Source: Paenibacillus alba (lineage in GTDB: Bacteria; Bacillota; Bacilli; Paenibacillales; NBRC-103111). Taken from it: a DNA stretch of 60,661 nucleotides. The stretch's first letter is position 1; every line of letters starts with the position of its first letter. Under the pieces are notes generated by a model that worked only from the letters and a program-made list of their open reading frames with translations, did no database searches and was not told the DNA's origin. The position numbers and the translations under genes are program-made. The stretch is taken from the NCBI RefSeq assembly GCF_013204855.1, contig NZ_JABMKZ010000046.1:1-60661 (forward strand), in the 5' to 3' direction. Below, piece after piece: positions 23,973 through 33,181 of this stretch.

Positions 23973-25034
23973 ATGCAAAGCACGCCATTAAGACCAATGG
24001 GAATTGGGAGAATTTTGGATCGCAGTTTCCAGTTGTACCGTAAACATTTTGTGGCTTTAACATTAATCATGCTGATCTTATTCGGTCCTTTCTATTTGCT
24101 CCAGCATTTGCTGATGTATCAAGAGACGGCAAGTTCATCCGCTTCCATTCTTGATCAAATTCGAAGTGGCAAATCGCTGGAGGATATGTTCGGAGCGGAT
24201 TCTTACTTACAAAGTAATCCAGCTGCGCAAGATCCAGAGTTCATCTGGAGAGCACTTCTCCTGATGATCGTGTTAGTTCCTATTATGCTTCTTGGCCTTT
24301 TTCCAGCCTCTATGGCTTCTGTGGTTCACTTGGTTAAAGCTAACTTGCTGGGGGAAGAGACGCCGAAGGTCGGACAGCTCTTGAAGAAATCGTTTCGTCG
24401 ATTCTGGCCGTTAGCAGGTAGTACCTTTCTCTATGGGCTGATCATGTTTGGATTATACATAGGTCTTGCGATTGTAATTGTTATTTTTGCCATTGTATTC
24501 GCACTGGGAGGAAGCTTCTCGAGCGCTGTAGGAGGTTCAGGCGGGGGAGGGATGGTCTTAACCATTTTATTCTTTATCCTGCTGGGGCTAGGCTCGCTGT
24601 TTGCTTTTGCTTACTTTTGTATTCGGTGGAGCTATTATTTGCCTTTTGTTGCCTTGGAGGAAGAATCCATTGGGCTCGGACGCAGCTGGAAATTAACACG
24701 AAGCAGCTTCTGGCGCTTATTGGGCATGTATGTTGTGCTAACGCTCATTCTGTATTTGTTTTTGGCTGTTATTCAATTGATTATTGCGGCTGTATTTGGC
24801 TTAGGTTTATGGGCGCAGCTGCTGCAAAGCTTAATATCCATTCTCGTTATGCCTTTGTGGTATTTACCTTACGCGGTGAGTTTCTTTGATTTGAAGGTAC
24901 GAAATGAAGGCTTCGGTCTTGAAGCTATGATTGAGCATACAATATCTTCCTCACCTTACGATAAGTCGGAGGAATTGGAGCCGTTTGACCCTTTTGATGA
25001 CCCACAACCTATTAATTTGGATAAAAAAGAATGA
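23973..25034 (+). CDS. Multi-pass membrane protein (GPDPase membrane-domain type)
   Basis: 353 residues with about six hydrophobic segments (near 28-50, 100-130, 150-195, 205-230, 255-285 and 290-315) and an acidic tail. The opening RPMGIGRILDRSFQLYRKHF is typical of proteins annotated as glycerophosphodiester phosphodiesterase membrane-domain proteins, which lack the catalytic domain. It is the first gene of a five-gene operon with DUF4129, DUF4350, MoxR and DUF58 proteins. The start is set by GGGGGG six bases upstream; TATAAT at 23925-23930 is a likely -10 box. The stop overlaps the next start (ATGA). Confidence 0.8.
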   Translation: MQSTPLRPMGIGRILDRSFQLYRKHFVALTLIMLILFGPFYLLQHLLMYQETASSSASILDQIRSGKSLEDMFGADSYLQSNPAAQDPEFIWRALLLMIVLVPIMLLGLFPASMASVVHLVKANLLGEETPKVGQLLKKSFRRFWPLAGSTFLYGLIMFGLYIGLAIVIVIFAIVFALGGSFSSAVGGSGGGGMVLTILFFILLGLGSLFAFAYFCIRWSYYLPFVALEEESIGLGRSWKLTRSSFWRLLGMYVVLTLILYLFLAVIQLIIAAVFGLGLWAQLLQSLISILVMPLWYLPYAVSFFDLKVRNEGFGLEAMIEHTISSSPYDKSEELEPFDPFDDPQPINLDKKE

Positions 25035-25684
25035 TTCAAGCAAGCTTTGCCGCATCTTTGCAAGAAGATAAAGAGCAATTAAAAAAAATTCTGGAGCAAA
25101 AGGAATATAAAGCTTATGAGCTCAAGGACCATGAATCCTTCTGGTCTTGGTTAAAGCCTTTGTTCCGGAAGCTGCGCAGTTTGCTGCCTGATTTTGAAGT
25201 TTCTGACACGGTCACAGACTGGTTGACCATCGGTGTGATGATTGTACTTCTGGGCATTGCTGCTTTTGCGATTTATTGGTTCGTGAAGCAGTTGATCTGG
25301 CAGCAAAGGGCAAAGGCAGAAACGTTTTTGCCTGAAGGGGAAATCAGTCGTTCTTACCTTTATTATTGGCAGCAAGCTGCTGATCTGCGAGAAATGGGTG
25401 ATTGGAGAGAAGGCGTACGTTCGGTCTTTCTTTCCCTGCTGTTTTTTCTGGAGGCCGAGCGTATGATTCGGGTGGAGAAGTGGAAGACGAACTGGGAATA
25501 TGCAGAGGAGCTGAAAGGATCGGCTTCGCTGCTCATCCCATTATTTGAAGAAAGCTCACTGCTTTTTGATCGTATCTGGTATGGGAAAGAATTGGTGACA
25601 GAACAACAATTCATATGGATGTATGAACAAATTGCTCGGGTAATTGACAGGAAGGAGGGCTTGATCCATGAAAGGGCTGAATAA
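25031..25684 (+). CDS. DUF4129 domain membrane protein
   Basis: 217 residues, one membrane helix (about 65-85). The cytoplasmic C-terminal domain contains the DUF4129 pattern: SYLYYWQQAADLREMGDWREGVRSVFLSLLFFLE.., then TNWEYAEEL and RIWYGKELVTEQQF. Function unknown; in many genomes it accompanies MoxR ATPases. It overlaps the gene before by 4 bp and the gene after by 17 bp. Confidence 0.85.
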   Translation: MIQASFAASLQEDKEQLKKILEQKEYKAYELKDHESFWSWLKPLFRKLRSLLPDFEVSDTVTDWLTIGVMIVLLGIAAFAIYWFVKQLIWQQRAKAETFLPEGEISRSYLYYWQQAADLREMGDWREGVRSVFLSLLFFLEAERMIRVEKWKTNWEYAEELKGSASLLIPLFEESSLLFDRIWYGKELVTEQQFIWMYEQIARVIDRKEGLIHERAE

Positions 25685-26858
25685 GCTGCACGTGGGACTA
25701 GCGCTCAGTATCCTGCTGTTTCTTGCATTAGGTTATGGGCTGGTGAAGCCGAAGCTGCCAGATCAGCCTCCATATCTTTCCTTTTCCACTGATACCGATG
25801 GGACTAAAGCATGGAAGGAATTGCTTACCACGAAGCAAGCAGCTGTGAAAGAATGGCGGCTGGATTGGAAACATCTTCCTGGCGGGACGTCCATGCTGCT
25901 TGTTGCGATTCAGCCATCGGGCGTGACGAAGGCGGATCGGGAACAACTGCTGGAGTGGGTTCGCAAGGGGAACGACGCGGTGTTGTTTGATCGTGAGCCG
26001 GAAGGCTGGGAGATGTGGGAGACGGAGCTTGCTGATGGCGAAGAAGCGCGTGGAAATAAGGCTGCGAATGAGAAAAAGACGCCCTCTGCTATGAAGGCTT
26101 CGCCTGATTATCTGCAAGCAGAGGGTAAGTTCACAGGTACGGTGGAAACGCCGTACCGGATTCAGGCGAGCGGAGCTGGGCAAGCGCTGTTCGAGGATGA
26201 GCGCGGCGTGCTCGCCAGCCGCATACAGGAAGGTGCAGGCAGCATCACGATGGTGCTGACCCCGACCTGGATGCAGAATGGGACGATTGATGAAGCGTCC
26301 CATTTCGAATTGATCTGGCCGCTGTTCGCGAAGTCCTGGGATGCCGTGTGGGTCGATGAGACCCATCACGGCTTCGGGACGAAGCCCGGACTGCTGGCCG
26401 TATATCCCGCGTGGCTGGTGCTTGCCAGCGTGCAGCTTGGTCTGGCGCTGCTGCTGTGGCTCTGGCTGCGCGGCAAGCGCTTTGGGTCCGTGCACACGCC
26501 GCGGGCGTGGACGGTTCGCCGCGGCGACGAAGGCGTGCACGCCGTCGCCGCTTGGTATGAGCGCCTCGGCTACCAGCGCGAGGCGCTTGCCCACCAGCAA
26601 CTGTTCCTGCGGCAGCTGCTGCATCAGCGCTGGGGGCTCAGCCCCAGCGCCAGTGCTTCGCAGGCCGCGGAAGCTGCGCGCGGCCGGTTGCCTGAGGCGC
26701 AGGCGGCGCAGCTCGCGCGCCTGCTGGCGGAGCCGCCGGCTGCGGGCGGCGGCCCTGAGAAGCCCCGCGCTGCGAAGCAGCGGGGCGTGAGTACACGAGC
26801 GTTCGTGCAGCGAACGCGTGAGATGGGCGAGATCATCGCCTACTTGGAGAAGGAGTGA
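25668..26858 (+). CDS. DUF4350 domain membrane protein
   Basis: 396 residues. Signal anchor at 8-27, an extracytoplasmic DUF4350 domain (SFSTDTDGTKAWKELL, then LVAIQP and VRKGNDAVLFDRE), a membrane helix near 247-267, and a basic, Ala/Arg-rich cytoplasmic tail. Third gene of the MoxR operon, with AAGGAGG before the start. Base composition changes inside the gene: the part after about 26150 is much richer in GC (strings of GCG, GGC and CGC) than the first half or the next gene. Confidence 0.85.
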   Translation: MKGLNKLHVGLALSILLFLALGYGLVKPKLPDQPPYLSFSTDTDGTKAWKELLTTKQAAVKEWRLDWKHLPGGTSMLLVAIQPSGVTKADREQLLEWVRKGNDAVLFDREPEGWEMWETELADGEEARGNKAANEKKTPSAMKASPDYLQAEGKFTGTVETPYRIQASGAGQALFEDERGVLASRIQEGAGSITMVLTPTWMQNGTIDEASHFELIWPLFAKSWDAVWVDETHHGFGTKPGLLAVYPAWLVLASVQLGLALLLWLWLRGKRFGSVHTPRAWTVRRGDEGVHAVAAWYERLGYQREALAHQQLFLRQLLHQRWGLSPSASASQAAEAARGRLPEAQAAQLARLLAEPPAAGGGPEKPRAAKQRGVSTRAFVQRTREMGEIIAYLEKE

Positions 26859-26863
26859 GCGTA

Positions 26864-27784
26864 ATGAACGAAATTATACAAGCGATGGAGCAGCGCTTAT
26901 TCGGCCAAAAGCTGAATATCCGGCTGCTCGTCACCGCACTGTTGGCGGGCGGGCATGTGCTGCTGGAAGGTGTGCCCGGTCTAGGCAAAACGAAGATGGC
27001 GCGCACGCTTGCGGAATTCATCGGAGGCGATTACCGCCGCATTCAATTTACGCCGGATCTGATGCCCGGTGATATTACGGGCAGTGTTATTTACAACATG
27101 CAGGAGCATTCGTTTACGACCATTCAAGGTCCGATTTTCACGAATGTGCTGCTTGCTGATGAAATTAATCGGTCAGGACCGAAGACCCAAGCGGCGCTGC
27201 TGGAAGCGATGGAAGAGCGTCAGGTGACGATTCAGGGAAATACATATAAGCTGCCAAACCCGTTCTTTGTTGTAGCAACTCAAAATCCTGTTGAATACGA
27301 AGGCACCTATCCGCTGCCTGAAGCTCAGCTCGATCGATTCTTGTTCAAGCTGGTGCTTGATTATCCCGGCGAAGAAGCAGAAATCGCGATTCTTCGTGGA
27401 CATATCCCTTTCCCTCAGCATCAAGAGGAAGCCCTCTCGGCTATTTTGACACCGGGACGCATTGAAGAACTGCAGCGGAAGCTGGCAGATGTCGTCGTGG
27501 AGGAATCCTTGTATGCGTACATCGCCACGATTATTCGCAAGACACGCGAATCCAAGCGAGTTCAGCTGGGAGCAAGCCCGCGAGCAGGTATTGCGGTGTT
27601 GATGGCGAGCAAGGCTTGGGCTCTGCTGGATGGACGGACGTATGTGACGCCCGACGATATCAAGCTTGTAGCGCGGCCAGCGCTGCGGCACAGGCTGCTG
27701 CTTACACCGCAAGCGGAATTGGAGGGCGGAACCAGTGACCACATCATCCAAGAAACGCTCGGCGCTATTCCGGTTCCTCGATAG
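26864..27784 (+). CDS. MoxR-family AAA+ ATPase
   Basis: 306 residues. A chaperone-like ATPase thought to help assemble or activate partner proteins such as those with VWA domains. Walker A GVPGLGKT (36-43), Walker B LLADEINR (about 96-103), sensor 1 VVATQNP, and the arginine-finger region LPEAQLDRF. ATG 26864 is preferred (AAGGAG eight bases upstream) over GTG 26855, which overlaps the preceding stop. Its stop overlaps the DUF58 gene by 50 bp, the usual MoxR-DUF58 pairing. Confidence 0.94.
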   Translation: MNEIIQAMEQRLFGQKLNIRLLVTALLAGGHVLLEGVPGLGKTKMARTLAEFIGGDYRRIQFTPDLMPGDITGSVIYNMQEHSFTTIQGPIFTNVLLADEINRSGPKTQAALLEAMEERQVTIQGNTYKLPNPFFVVATQNPVEYEGTYPLPEAQLDRFLFKLVLDYPGEEAEIAILRGHIPFPQHQEEALSAILTPGRIEELQRKLADVVVEESLYAYIATIIRKTRESKRVQLGASPRAGIAVLMASKAWALLDGRTYVTPDDIKLVARPALRHRLLLTPQAELEGGTSDHIIQETLGAIPVPR

Positions 27785-29114
27785 AAGGCTGATCCAGGAT
27801 TTTATCCTGCCGACGAACCGCTTCATCCTCCTTGCTGGTGTCGGAGCGATTGTGAATATCACTGCTTTTGTATGGGATAAAGATTCAGTTGAGCCTGTAT
27901 TTTGGAGTTACAATGCTTTGCTTATTCTGTTAAGCGGCATTGATCTGTTGCTGCTCCCCAAACGCAGCAGTTGGATAGTCCAGCGCAAGCTGCCGGAGCA
28001 GATGGATGTCAGAAGCAGCGCCCAAATATCCATTGAGCTTGGCGCACAAGGAATCGCTCATGTTCAGGTAGAGGTGATGGATGACTTGCCGCCAACTTTC
28101 CAGCTTGAGAGCGGTCAGTTCAGCGGTGCATTCCGTGGAACAGCTCCGTCCATTTTCTACACGGTTAAAGCGTTGGAAAGAGGCAAATATGACTTCAAAT
28201 TCGTCTATTTGCGATACTGGGGTGGTATGGGGCTTTGGAAAAAGCAAGTGAGGATTCAGCATCAAGCGGAAATTGAGGTTTACCCGGATTTATCTCAGGT
28301 ACGAGGCGTGCTGGGGGCTGTTCAGGATGCGTTGATTCTCGAAGGTCATCGACTGTTCAAAAAGCAGCGCAGCGGCTCCGAATTTTCCTATATCCGTGAT
28401 TATGTGCAAGGCGATGATATCAGGCATATCAATTGGAAGGCTTCTGCCCGCACGACCAAGCTGATGACGAACCTTTTTCAACCGGAAAAAGGAAAGATTG
28501 TGACGCTGGTGCTGGACTGCGGCCGCCAAATGGCGATTGAGCTTGAAGGTCAGGTGAAGCTGGACCGGACGTTGGAAGCGGCTTTGACGCTGGCAGCCGT
28601 GGCTTTGAAGCAAGGCGATCAAGTCTCGCTGGTTGCTTATTCGAATCAAGTGAAGGTATATGTGCCGCCTGGGAAAGGGCTGCCGCATCTTCAGGCATTA
28701 ACTAGGGCTGTATATGATTTGCGTACGGACTTTGTTGAGTCCAGTACTCATGTTGCTTTTACACATGTGCTGCGTTTTCTGAAAAAGCGTTCATTGGTTG
28801 TGCTGTTTTCGGATATGGAAAGCTATCTGTACGATCAAGAAATGCTGCCGTATGTGCAGCGATTGCGGCGCAGTCATCATGTACTGCTTTTATCTTTGCA
28901 GGACCCTCTGATTCACGGTTGGGTACGCATTCGCGCAGAAGACAGCAAGCAGGCTTATCGGCAAAGCATGGCTCACAAGTTTACGACGGATCGTTATGCT
29001 TACGTAGCCAAAATGGCCGGCAATGGCATCCCGGTGATGGATGTTCCTGCCGACCAGCTAACGCTTAGCGCCGTTAATGCTTATTTGGACTTAAAATCAC
29101 GAGATCATTTATAG
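27735..29114 (+). CDS. DUF58 protein (VWA-like partner of MoxR)
   Basis: 459 residues. Two membrane helices near the N-terminus (28-45 and 57-77), a beta-rich segment, then the DUF58 core FSYIRDYVQGDDIRHINWKAS (about 217-237) and a degenerate VWA fold starting VTLVLDCGRQM, with LVVLFSDMES downstream. GTG start with GGAGGG eight bases upstream, inside the MoxR gene in another frame. Last gene of the operon; its stop and that of the minus-strand SpoIIM-like gene overlap by 6 bp. Confidence 0.92.
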   Translation: MTTSSKKRSALFRFLDRRLIQDFILPTNRFILLAGVGAIVNITAFVWDKDSVEPVFWSYNALLILLSGIDLLLLPKRSSWIVQRKLPEQMDVRSSAQISIELGAQGIAHVQVEVMDDLPPTFQLESGQFSGAFRGTAPSIFYTVKALERGKYDFKFVYLRYWGGMGLWKKQVRIQHQAEIEVYPDLSQVRGVLGAVQDALILEGHRLFKKQRSGSEFSYIRDYVQGDDIRHINWKASARTTKLMTNLFQPEKGKIVTLVLDCGRQMAIELEGQVKLDRTLEAALTLAAVALKQGDQVSLVAYSNQVKVYVPPGKGLPHLQALTRAVYDLRTDFVESSTHVAFTHVLRFLKKRSLVVLFSDMESYLYDQEMLPYVQRLRRSHHVLLLSLQDPLIHGWVRIRAEDSKQAYRQSMAHKFTTDRYAYVAKMAGNGIPVMDVPADQLTLSAVNAYLDLKSRDHL

Positions 29115-30086
29115 GGTTAATGGTTTTTGTTTAGCACGTTTACTAATTCCATAGCCGTAGTACAGGATTAGAATGAGCAAAGTAACGCCGGCAATGAGAT
29201 ATTTCACTTCGAGGGACAACGTAGATGGAGTAATGTACCCCTCGATGATGCCTGCGACGATAAATAAAGGGATCGTGCCGATCAGCAGCTGTGCGGATTC
29301 CTTCGCTGACTCCAGAAAGCGCAGCTTGCGTGGATAAGGGCCCGGCACAAAAAAGCGATAACCCATATACAAACCAGCCCCGCCCGCAATAAAAATAGCG
29401 GTTAGCTCAATAATGCCGTGCGGCAAGATATACGCCCAAAATACATAGCTTTTTCCCGACTTCATGAAGACAGCAGCCAATGCGCCGACGAGAAGTCCAT
29501 TGCTGATCATTAAATACACGGTACCAATGCCTAGGGTCACGCCGCTAATAAAAGCGAGCACCGCGACTCGAATGTTATTGGTCATGATTGCCGTTGAAAC
29601 AAGGGGAGAATGGATGTCCCCGCGCGGATCGGCTGTTCGGGACGGATCAATGTTTTCGGCCATCGTGCCGGGCATAATCATCGATAGGTTTAACGGATCT
29701 TTCCAAACGGAAAGGAAGCCGAGAAGTCCTCCCAGCAGGAACAGGATCAGCGCAAAGCCAACAAACAGGCTTCTGGCTTGAATCAGCGATGGAAAATAAT
29801 GAAGGAAAAATTGCTTCATTTGCGAGCTGCTTTTATTGCTTTCTTTGTACATTGCATTGTGTGCTTGTGAGATGAGATGATTGAGATACACGGTAGTTTC
29901 GTCTGCTGGGCGATGTGTTTGCAGCGTGGCTAGATGAGCCGATACCATTTTGTAAAGTTCCGTAAAACGATTGATTTGACTGGCTTGCAAATTGCTCTTC
30001 CGCTTATTCAGCTGTCTTATAAGATCTTCGAGCTCAGTCCATTGCGATTTATGTTCACGAATAAAACGCGTAATATCTAACGTCAT
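29109..30086 (-). CDS. SpoIIM-like (DUF95) membrane protein
   Basis: 325 residues. A cytoplasmic helical N-terminus (1-105) precedes five or so membrane helices. DUF95 signatures include NNIRVAVLAFISGVTLGIGTVYLMISNG and the segment LPHGIIELTAIFIAGGAGL. It is commonly annotated stage II sporulation protein M but is longer than true SpoIIM (about 215 residues), so a role in engulfment should not be assumed. Placed between the MoxR operon and a divergent RDD gene, a set that recurs together in many genomes. Confidence 0.88.
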   Translation of the reverse strand: MTLDITRFIREHKSQWTELEDLIRQLNKRKSNLQASQINRFTELYKMVSAHLATLQTHRPADETTVYLNHLISQAHNAMYKESNKSSSQMKQFFLHYFPSLIQARSLFVGFALILFLLGGLLGFLSVWKDPLNLSMIMPGTMAENIDPSRTADPRGDIHSPLVSTAIMTNNIRVAVLAFISGVTLGIGTVYLMISNGLLVGALAAVFMKSGKSYVFWAYILPHGIIELTAIFIAGGAGLYMGYRFFVPGPYPRKLRFLESAKESAQLLIGTIPLFIVAGIIEGYITPSTLSLEVKYLIAGVTLLILILYYGYGISKRAKQKPLTL

Positions 30087-30174
30087 GGTGGTCCTCCTAA
30101 TCTTGAGCGAACGTGTTTATTTTATCATATTTAAGACAATTGTTACCATAATTATGAAATCAGAAGGAGATAGG

Positions 30175-30972
30175 ATGAACGAGTCTCTGGATAAAAAAGT
30201 GACGATCATTACCCCGGAGCAGGTGCAGCTGCAATTTCAGACTGCAGGAATCGGCTCTAGAGCGATAGCGCATTTGCTAGATACGTTGATTTTAATGGTC
30301 GTGAATGGCCTTTTGTTTTTTTTCGTGCTTTTGGTACGTCGATTGTACGCAGGGGACTGGCTGCCAGCCGTTGCTGATTATTTAATGGCGTTTTCTATTA
30401 TTTTATTAATCCTATTAAATTTAGGGTATTTTATTTGTACAGAAGCTTTCATGGGCGGGCAAACCGTTGGCAAGAGGCTGCTCGGGCTGCGTGTGCTTCA
30501 GAATAATGGGCAATCTGCAACGATGCTTTCGATCCTGATTCGCAATCTGTTTCGATTGCTGGATATGATGCCGAGCTTTTACTTCTTGGGCGCAGTCTGC
30601 ATCATGTTTAGTGCTAAAGACAAGCGTATCGGAGATATGGTTGCTGGTACGATCGTGGTGATTGAGGCTCGTTTTGAACGCGTGAAGCGGCGAAAGCTGC
30701 TGGATAAAGCAATCATCAGGAAGAACTATCCGAACCTCGTATTGAATCTGGAGGAAGCTGGGAAAGAACGAATTACTGCGCAGGATTGGCAACTCTTGCT
30801 GGCGTGGGTCGAGCGGATTCCGACGATGCCTGCTGCTAGATTAACGGAGTTGGCTGAGCCGATTGCGCAGCATTTTGCCCGAACATTGAAACTGGACCAG
30901 ATGGTTGCGAAAGAACCTGCTGCTTTTTTAGTAAATCTGTATGGCATTCTGAGGGGCGATTGGGAAGTGTAA
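30175..30972 (+). CDS. RDD-family membrane protein
   Basis: 265 residues. Three or four membrane helices in the first 150 residues with the RDD signs: GIGSRAIAHLLDTLIL, then EAFMGGQTVGKRLLGLRVL and AKDKRIGDMVAGTIVV. The C-terminal 100 residues are soluble and charged. AGAAGGAGA lies five bases before the ATG. Divergent from the SpoIIM-like gene, with a shared 88-bp intergenic region. Confidence 0.88.
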   Translation: MNESLDKKVTIITPEQVQLQFQTAGIGSRAIAHLLDTLILMVVNGLLFFFVLLVRRLYAGDWLPAVADYLMAFSIILLILLNLGYFICTEAFMGGQTVGKRLLGLRVLQNNGQSATMLSILIRNLFRLLDMMPSFYFLGAVCIMFSAKDKRIGDMVAGTIVVIEARFERVKRRKLLDKAIIRKNYPNLVLNLEEAGKERITAQDWQLLLAWVERIPTMPAARLTELAEPIAQHFARTLKLDQMVAKEPAAFLVNLYGILRGDWEV

Positions 30973-31000
30973 AACCAGCTTGAAGGAGGGGTGGGGCACG

Positions 31001-31684
31001 ATGGGAATTACTGCTGTTGTAGCCGGAGGCACCGGGTTAGTGGGAAGCGAGCTCATTGAGCTGCTTCTGCAAGATGAAGCTTATGGGAAAGTTATTGCTC
31101 TTGTTCGGCGGAACATGCCAACCGACCATCTCGTGGGCAAGGAGAAATTGCTCCAGGTTAAGACGGATTTCAGTCATTTGGCAGCTGATCTATCGGCTTC
31201 GGATATGGAACATGCGCATGTGTACTGCACACTCGGCACGACGATTAAGAAGGCGGGGTCGCAAGAGCAGTTTCGGAAGGTCGATCTGACGTTTCCTTTG
31301 CAGCTCGCTCAAATTGCGAAATCAGGCGGAGCTGATGTTTTTGCCATTGTGACAGCCATGGGGGCGAGCAGCAAGTCCTCGATTTTCTATAATCGGGTGA
31401 AGGGTGAAGTTGAGGATAGCCTTAGGGAACTGAATTTCCCGGCGCTCTATCTGCTGCGTCCTTCTCTCATTCTCGGAGACCGTAATGAGGTGCGAATTGG
31501 CGAGAGGCTTGGCAGCCTTGCATCACGGGCGATAGCCCCGCTCATGATAGGCGGACTGCGGACTTATCGGCCTATTCATGCGAAGGCGATAGCCGCTGGA
31601 TTGATCCAATCTGCTAAATCCGGCAAAACGGGGGCTCATATTGTGCTTTCCGGACAAATTGCTGAGTTGGCTGATGGGAAGTAA
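31001..31684 (+). CDS. NAD(P)-binding short-chain oxidoreductase-like protein
   Basis: 227 residues, Rossmann fold with the atypical SDR glycine motif GGTGLVGSELIE, and a YNRVKGEVE stretch in place of the YxxxK motif. Similar to the HTATIP2/YwnB-like NAD(P)H-binding proteins; the substrate is unknown. The start at 31001 follows GGAGGGGTGGGG. Confidence 0.85.
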   Translation: MGITAVVAGGTGLVGSELIELLLQDEAYGKVIALVRRNMPTDHLVGKEKLLQVKTDFSHLAADLSASDMEHAHVYCTLGTTIKKAGSQEQFRKVDLTFPLQLAQIAKSGGADVFAIVTAMGASSKSSIFYNRVKGEVEDSLRELNFPALYLLRPSLILGDRNEVRIGERLGSLASRAIAPLMIGGLRTYRPIHAKAIAAGLIQSAKSGKTGAHIVLSGQIAELADGK

Positions 31685-32055
31685 TTTTGTGCGCTGATGG
31701 GATAATAGGTGGAGAAATGTTGTTGATGTGACTATTGCTGAGCTTGGTAAGCAGAATGAATCCGGCAAGTTTGAAAATAACTTACAAAAAGATTTTTCGT
31801 CGGAGACTGTATGCGATTGGGTGAGCCAGAATTCATAGCTAATACACCAGCAAGGCCAGAGAGTGGGTCAAAGATGCAGATCTTCGGTTGGCAGAGGTTG
31901 TGCTAGTGAATCAAAGCTGCAGAATTTTGGTTGGCGAAGGTTGTGCTGGAGTCTTATGAGAGCAAGTGATGGTATTGAGATTTAGGATGGGTTTGGTTTG
32001 GGGCGGCTTGGAGTTATGAAAGAGCAGTTAGCAGCGATTAAAAGGAGCAGATCAA
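31685..32055. other. Gene-free stretch with a 42-bp imperfect direct repeat
   Basis: No convincing gene, RNA or terminator. Two imperfect copies of a GCAGA-N5-TTGGTTGGCGAAGGTTGTGCT-like segment begin near 31875 and 31917, 42 bp apart. A ribosome binding site for the DinB gene (AAAGGAG) lies at the right edge. Confidence 0.4.
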
Positions 32056-32526
32056 ATGGAATCATTGATATTCAATCAATTGGCATTTGCCCGAAAAAAT
32101 ACCCTTCGGATACTCGAAGGAGTTACGGAGAGCGATGCCACTCGCATACCCGAAAATTTTAGAAATCATATCCTATGGCACGCTGGACATATTTATTTGG
32201 TTCAAGAGCGGTTTGCGTTTATGCTCCATGGTTTTGACGGACAGCTTCCGGAATCCTTCATGGCCCTATTCGCCGCTGGGACAACACCGCTAACCTGGAC
32301 GGAGACCCCGCCAAGTATGTCGGAAGTGATAGAGGGGTTAGGTCAGCAGAAGCAGCGGATCCAATTGGCGTTAGCAGATAAGCTTGCGGATAAAGCACCT
32401 TCGCCGTACACGACCTCCAGCGGGTTCAGACTTGAAACCATCGGAGAGTTCCTTAATTTTACGTTGTACCATGAAGGCATGCATATCAGCACGATCAAGC
32501 ATTATAAAATGTTGTTGAGCTTATAA
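32056..32526 (+). CDS. DinB-family metal-binding protein
   Basis: 156 residues, a four-helix bundle of the DinB/YfiT type. The metal-binding histidines are visible: H in ILWHAGHI near residue 42 and the pair in HEGMH near residue 140. Members act as thiol transferases or hydrolases, or have no known role. AAAGGAG precedes the ATG. Confidence 0.87.
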   Translation: MESLIFNQLAFARKNTLRILEGVTESDATRIPENFRNHILWHAGHIYLVQERFAFMLHGFDGQLPESFMALFAAGTTPLTWTETPPSMSEVIEGLGQQKQRIQLALADKLADKAPSPYTTSSGFRLETIGEFLNFTLYHEGMHISTIKHYKMLLSL

Positions 32527-32664
32527 TTTTGCGGAAAAATAAGGGTGTTCTGCCATTCTGCTAAGCTTAGTGGCTAAGCGGCCATGGAGGGAATGGTTGA
32601 TTATTGTGTATGTCCATGTTCAGTGGGAAACGGGATCGATCTTTGGTGCATCTGATCGTGAAAA

Positions 32665-32842
32665 CCTGCGAAAATGCAGGCTTTTTCGATAAAATCGGTT
32701 GAAAAGAGGGAATGCCTGCAAAAGTGCAGGTATTTTTAGGCTTTTCATCCTTTAATCGGGAAATGGTCTGGAAAGCCTGCATAATCGCAGGAATTTCTTT
32801 ATTTAGGTTATCGAAAGCGGAAAAAAGATGCACAATTGCAGG
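32665..32842. repeat. Spaced-palindrome element, locus B (four CCTGC units)
   Basis: Four 16-bp units start at 32665, 32715, 32776 and 32827 (steps 50, 61 and 51). Units 1-3 are CCTGC-N6-GCAGG with loops GAAAAT, AAAAGT and ATAATC; unit 4 is the asymmetric end form GATGC-ACAATT-GCAGG preceded by six A. The spacers align loosely with those of loci A and C. No gene is seen here. Confidence 0.88.
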
Positions 32843-32859
32843 AATTTGATAAGGAGCGG

Positions 32860-33175
32860 GTTTAAATCACTACTTGTAACCGCAGACCGGCAATCTCAAT
32901 TGGCATACGGTAACTGGATACGGTAACTGGCGACTGGCAAATCGTAAGTGACAAACCGGCAATCGCAATGGGGCAACTCCAATCCTGTAATCCCAAAAAT
33001 TAAACCGCAACTGCAAATTGCGAGCGCCCCCCACAACCCCGCACCCGCATCCCGTACCCGCCAACTGCAATCCTAAAGTTTAAACCGCCAACCTCCAACC
33101 GCCAAGCCAAACCGCAGTCGTAATCAGTAACAGCAAACTACCCATAACCCGCCACTCGGGTACGGCTATATACAG
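32860..33175. repeat. Low-complexity C/A-rich stretch
   Basis: About 300 bp of short degenerate repeats built on words such as ACCGCAACTGCAA, CGGTAACTGG and CGGCAATC, poor in G on the plus strand toward the right. No reading frame looks real. It separates locus B from the terminator-like hairpin at 33182. Confidence 0.55.
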
Positions 33176-33181
33176 CGATAC

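Noticed and set aside
29109..30086. Calling the DUF95 gene spoIIM
   Set aside because: The protein is about 110 residues longer than true SpoIIM and sits with MoxR/RDD genes, not with sporulation genes; only the family name is given.
32565..32579. Hairpin GCTTAG-TGG-CTAAGC as an extra unit of locus B
   Set aside because: Its arms differ from CCTGC/GCAGG, and it lies 100 bp before unit 1, off the 51/61 ruler.
15540..32842. CRISPR array as an explanation for the regularly spaced repeats
   Set aside because: The repeated words are short palindromes with variable loops, spacers are alike between loci rather than unique, the distances alternate 51 and 61, and no cas gene is in the window.
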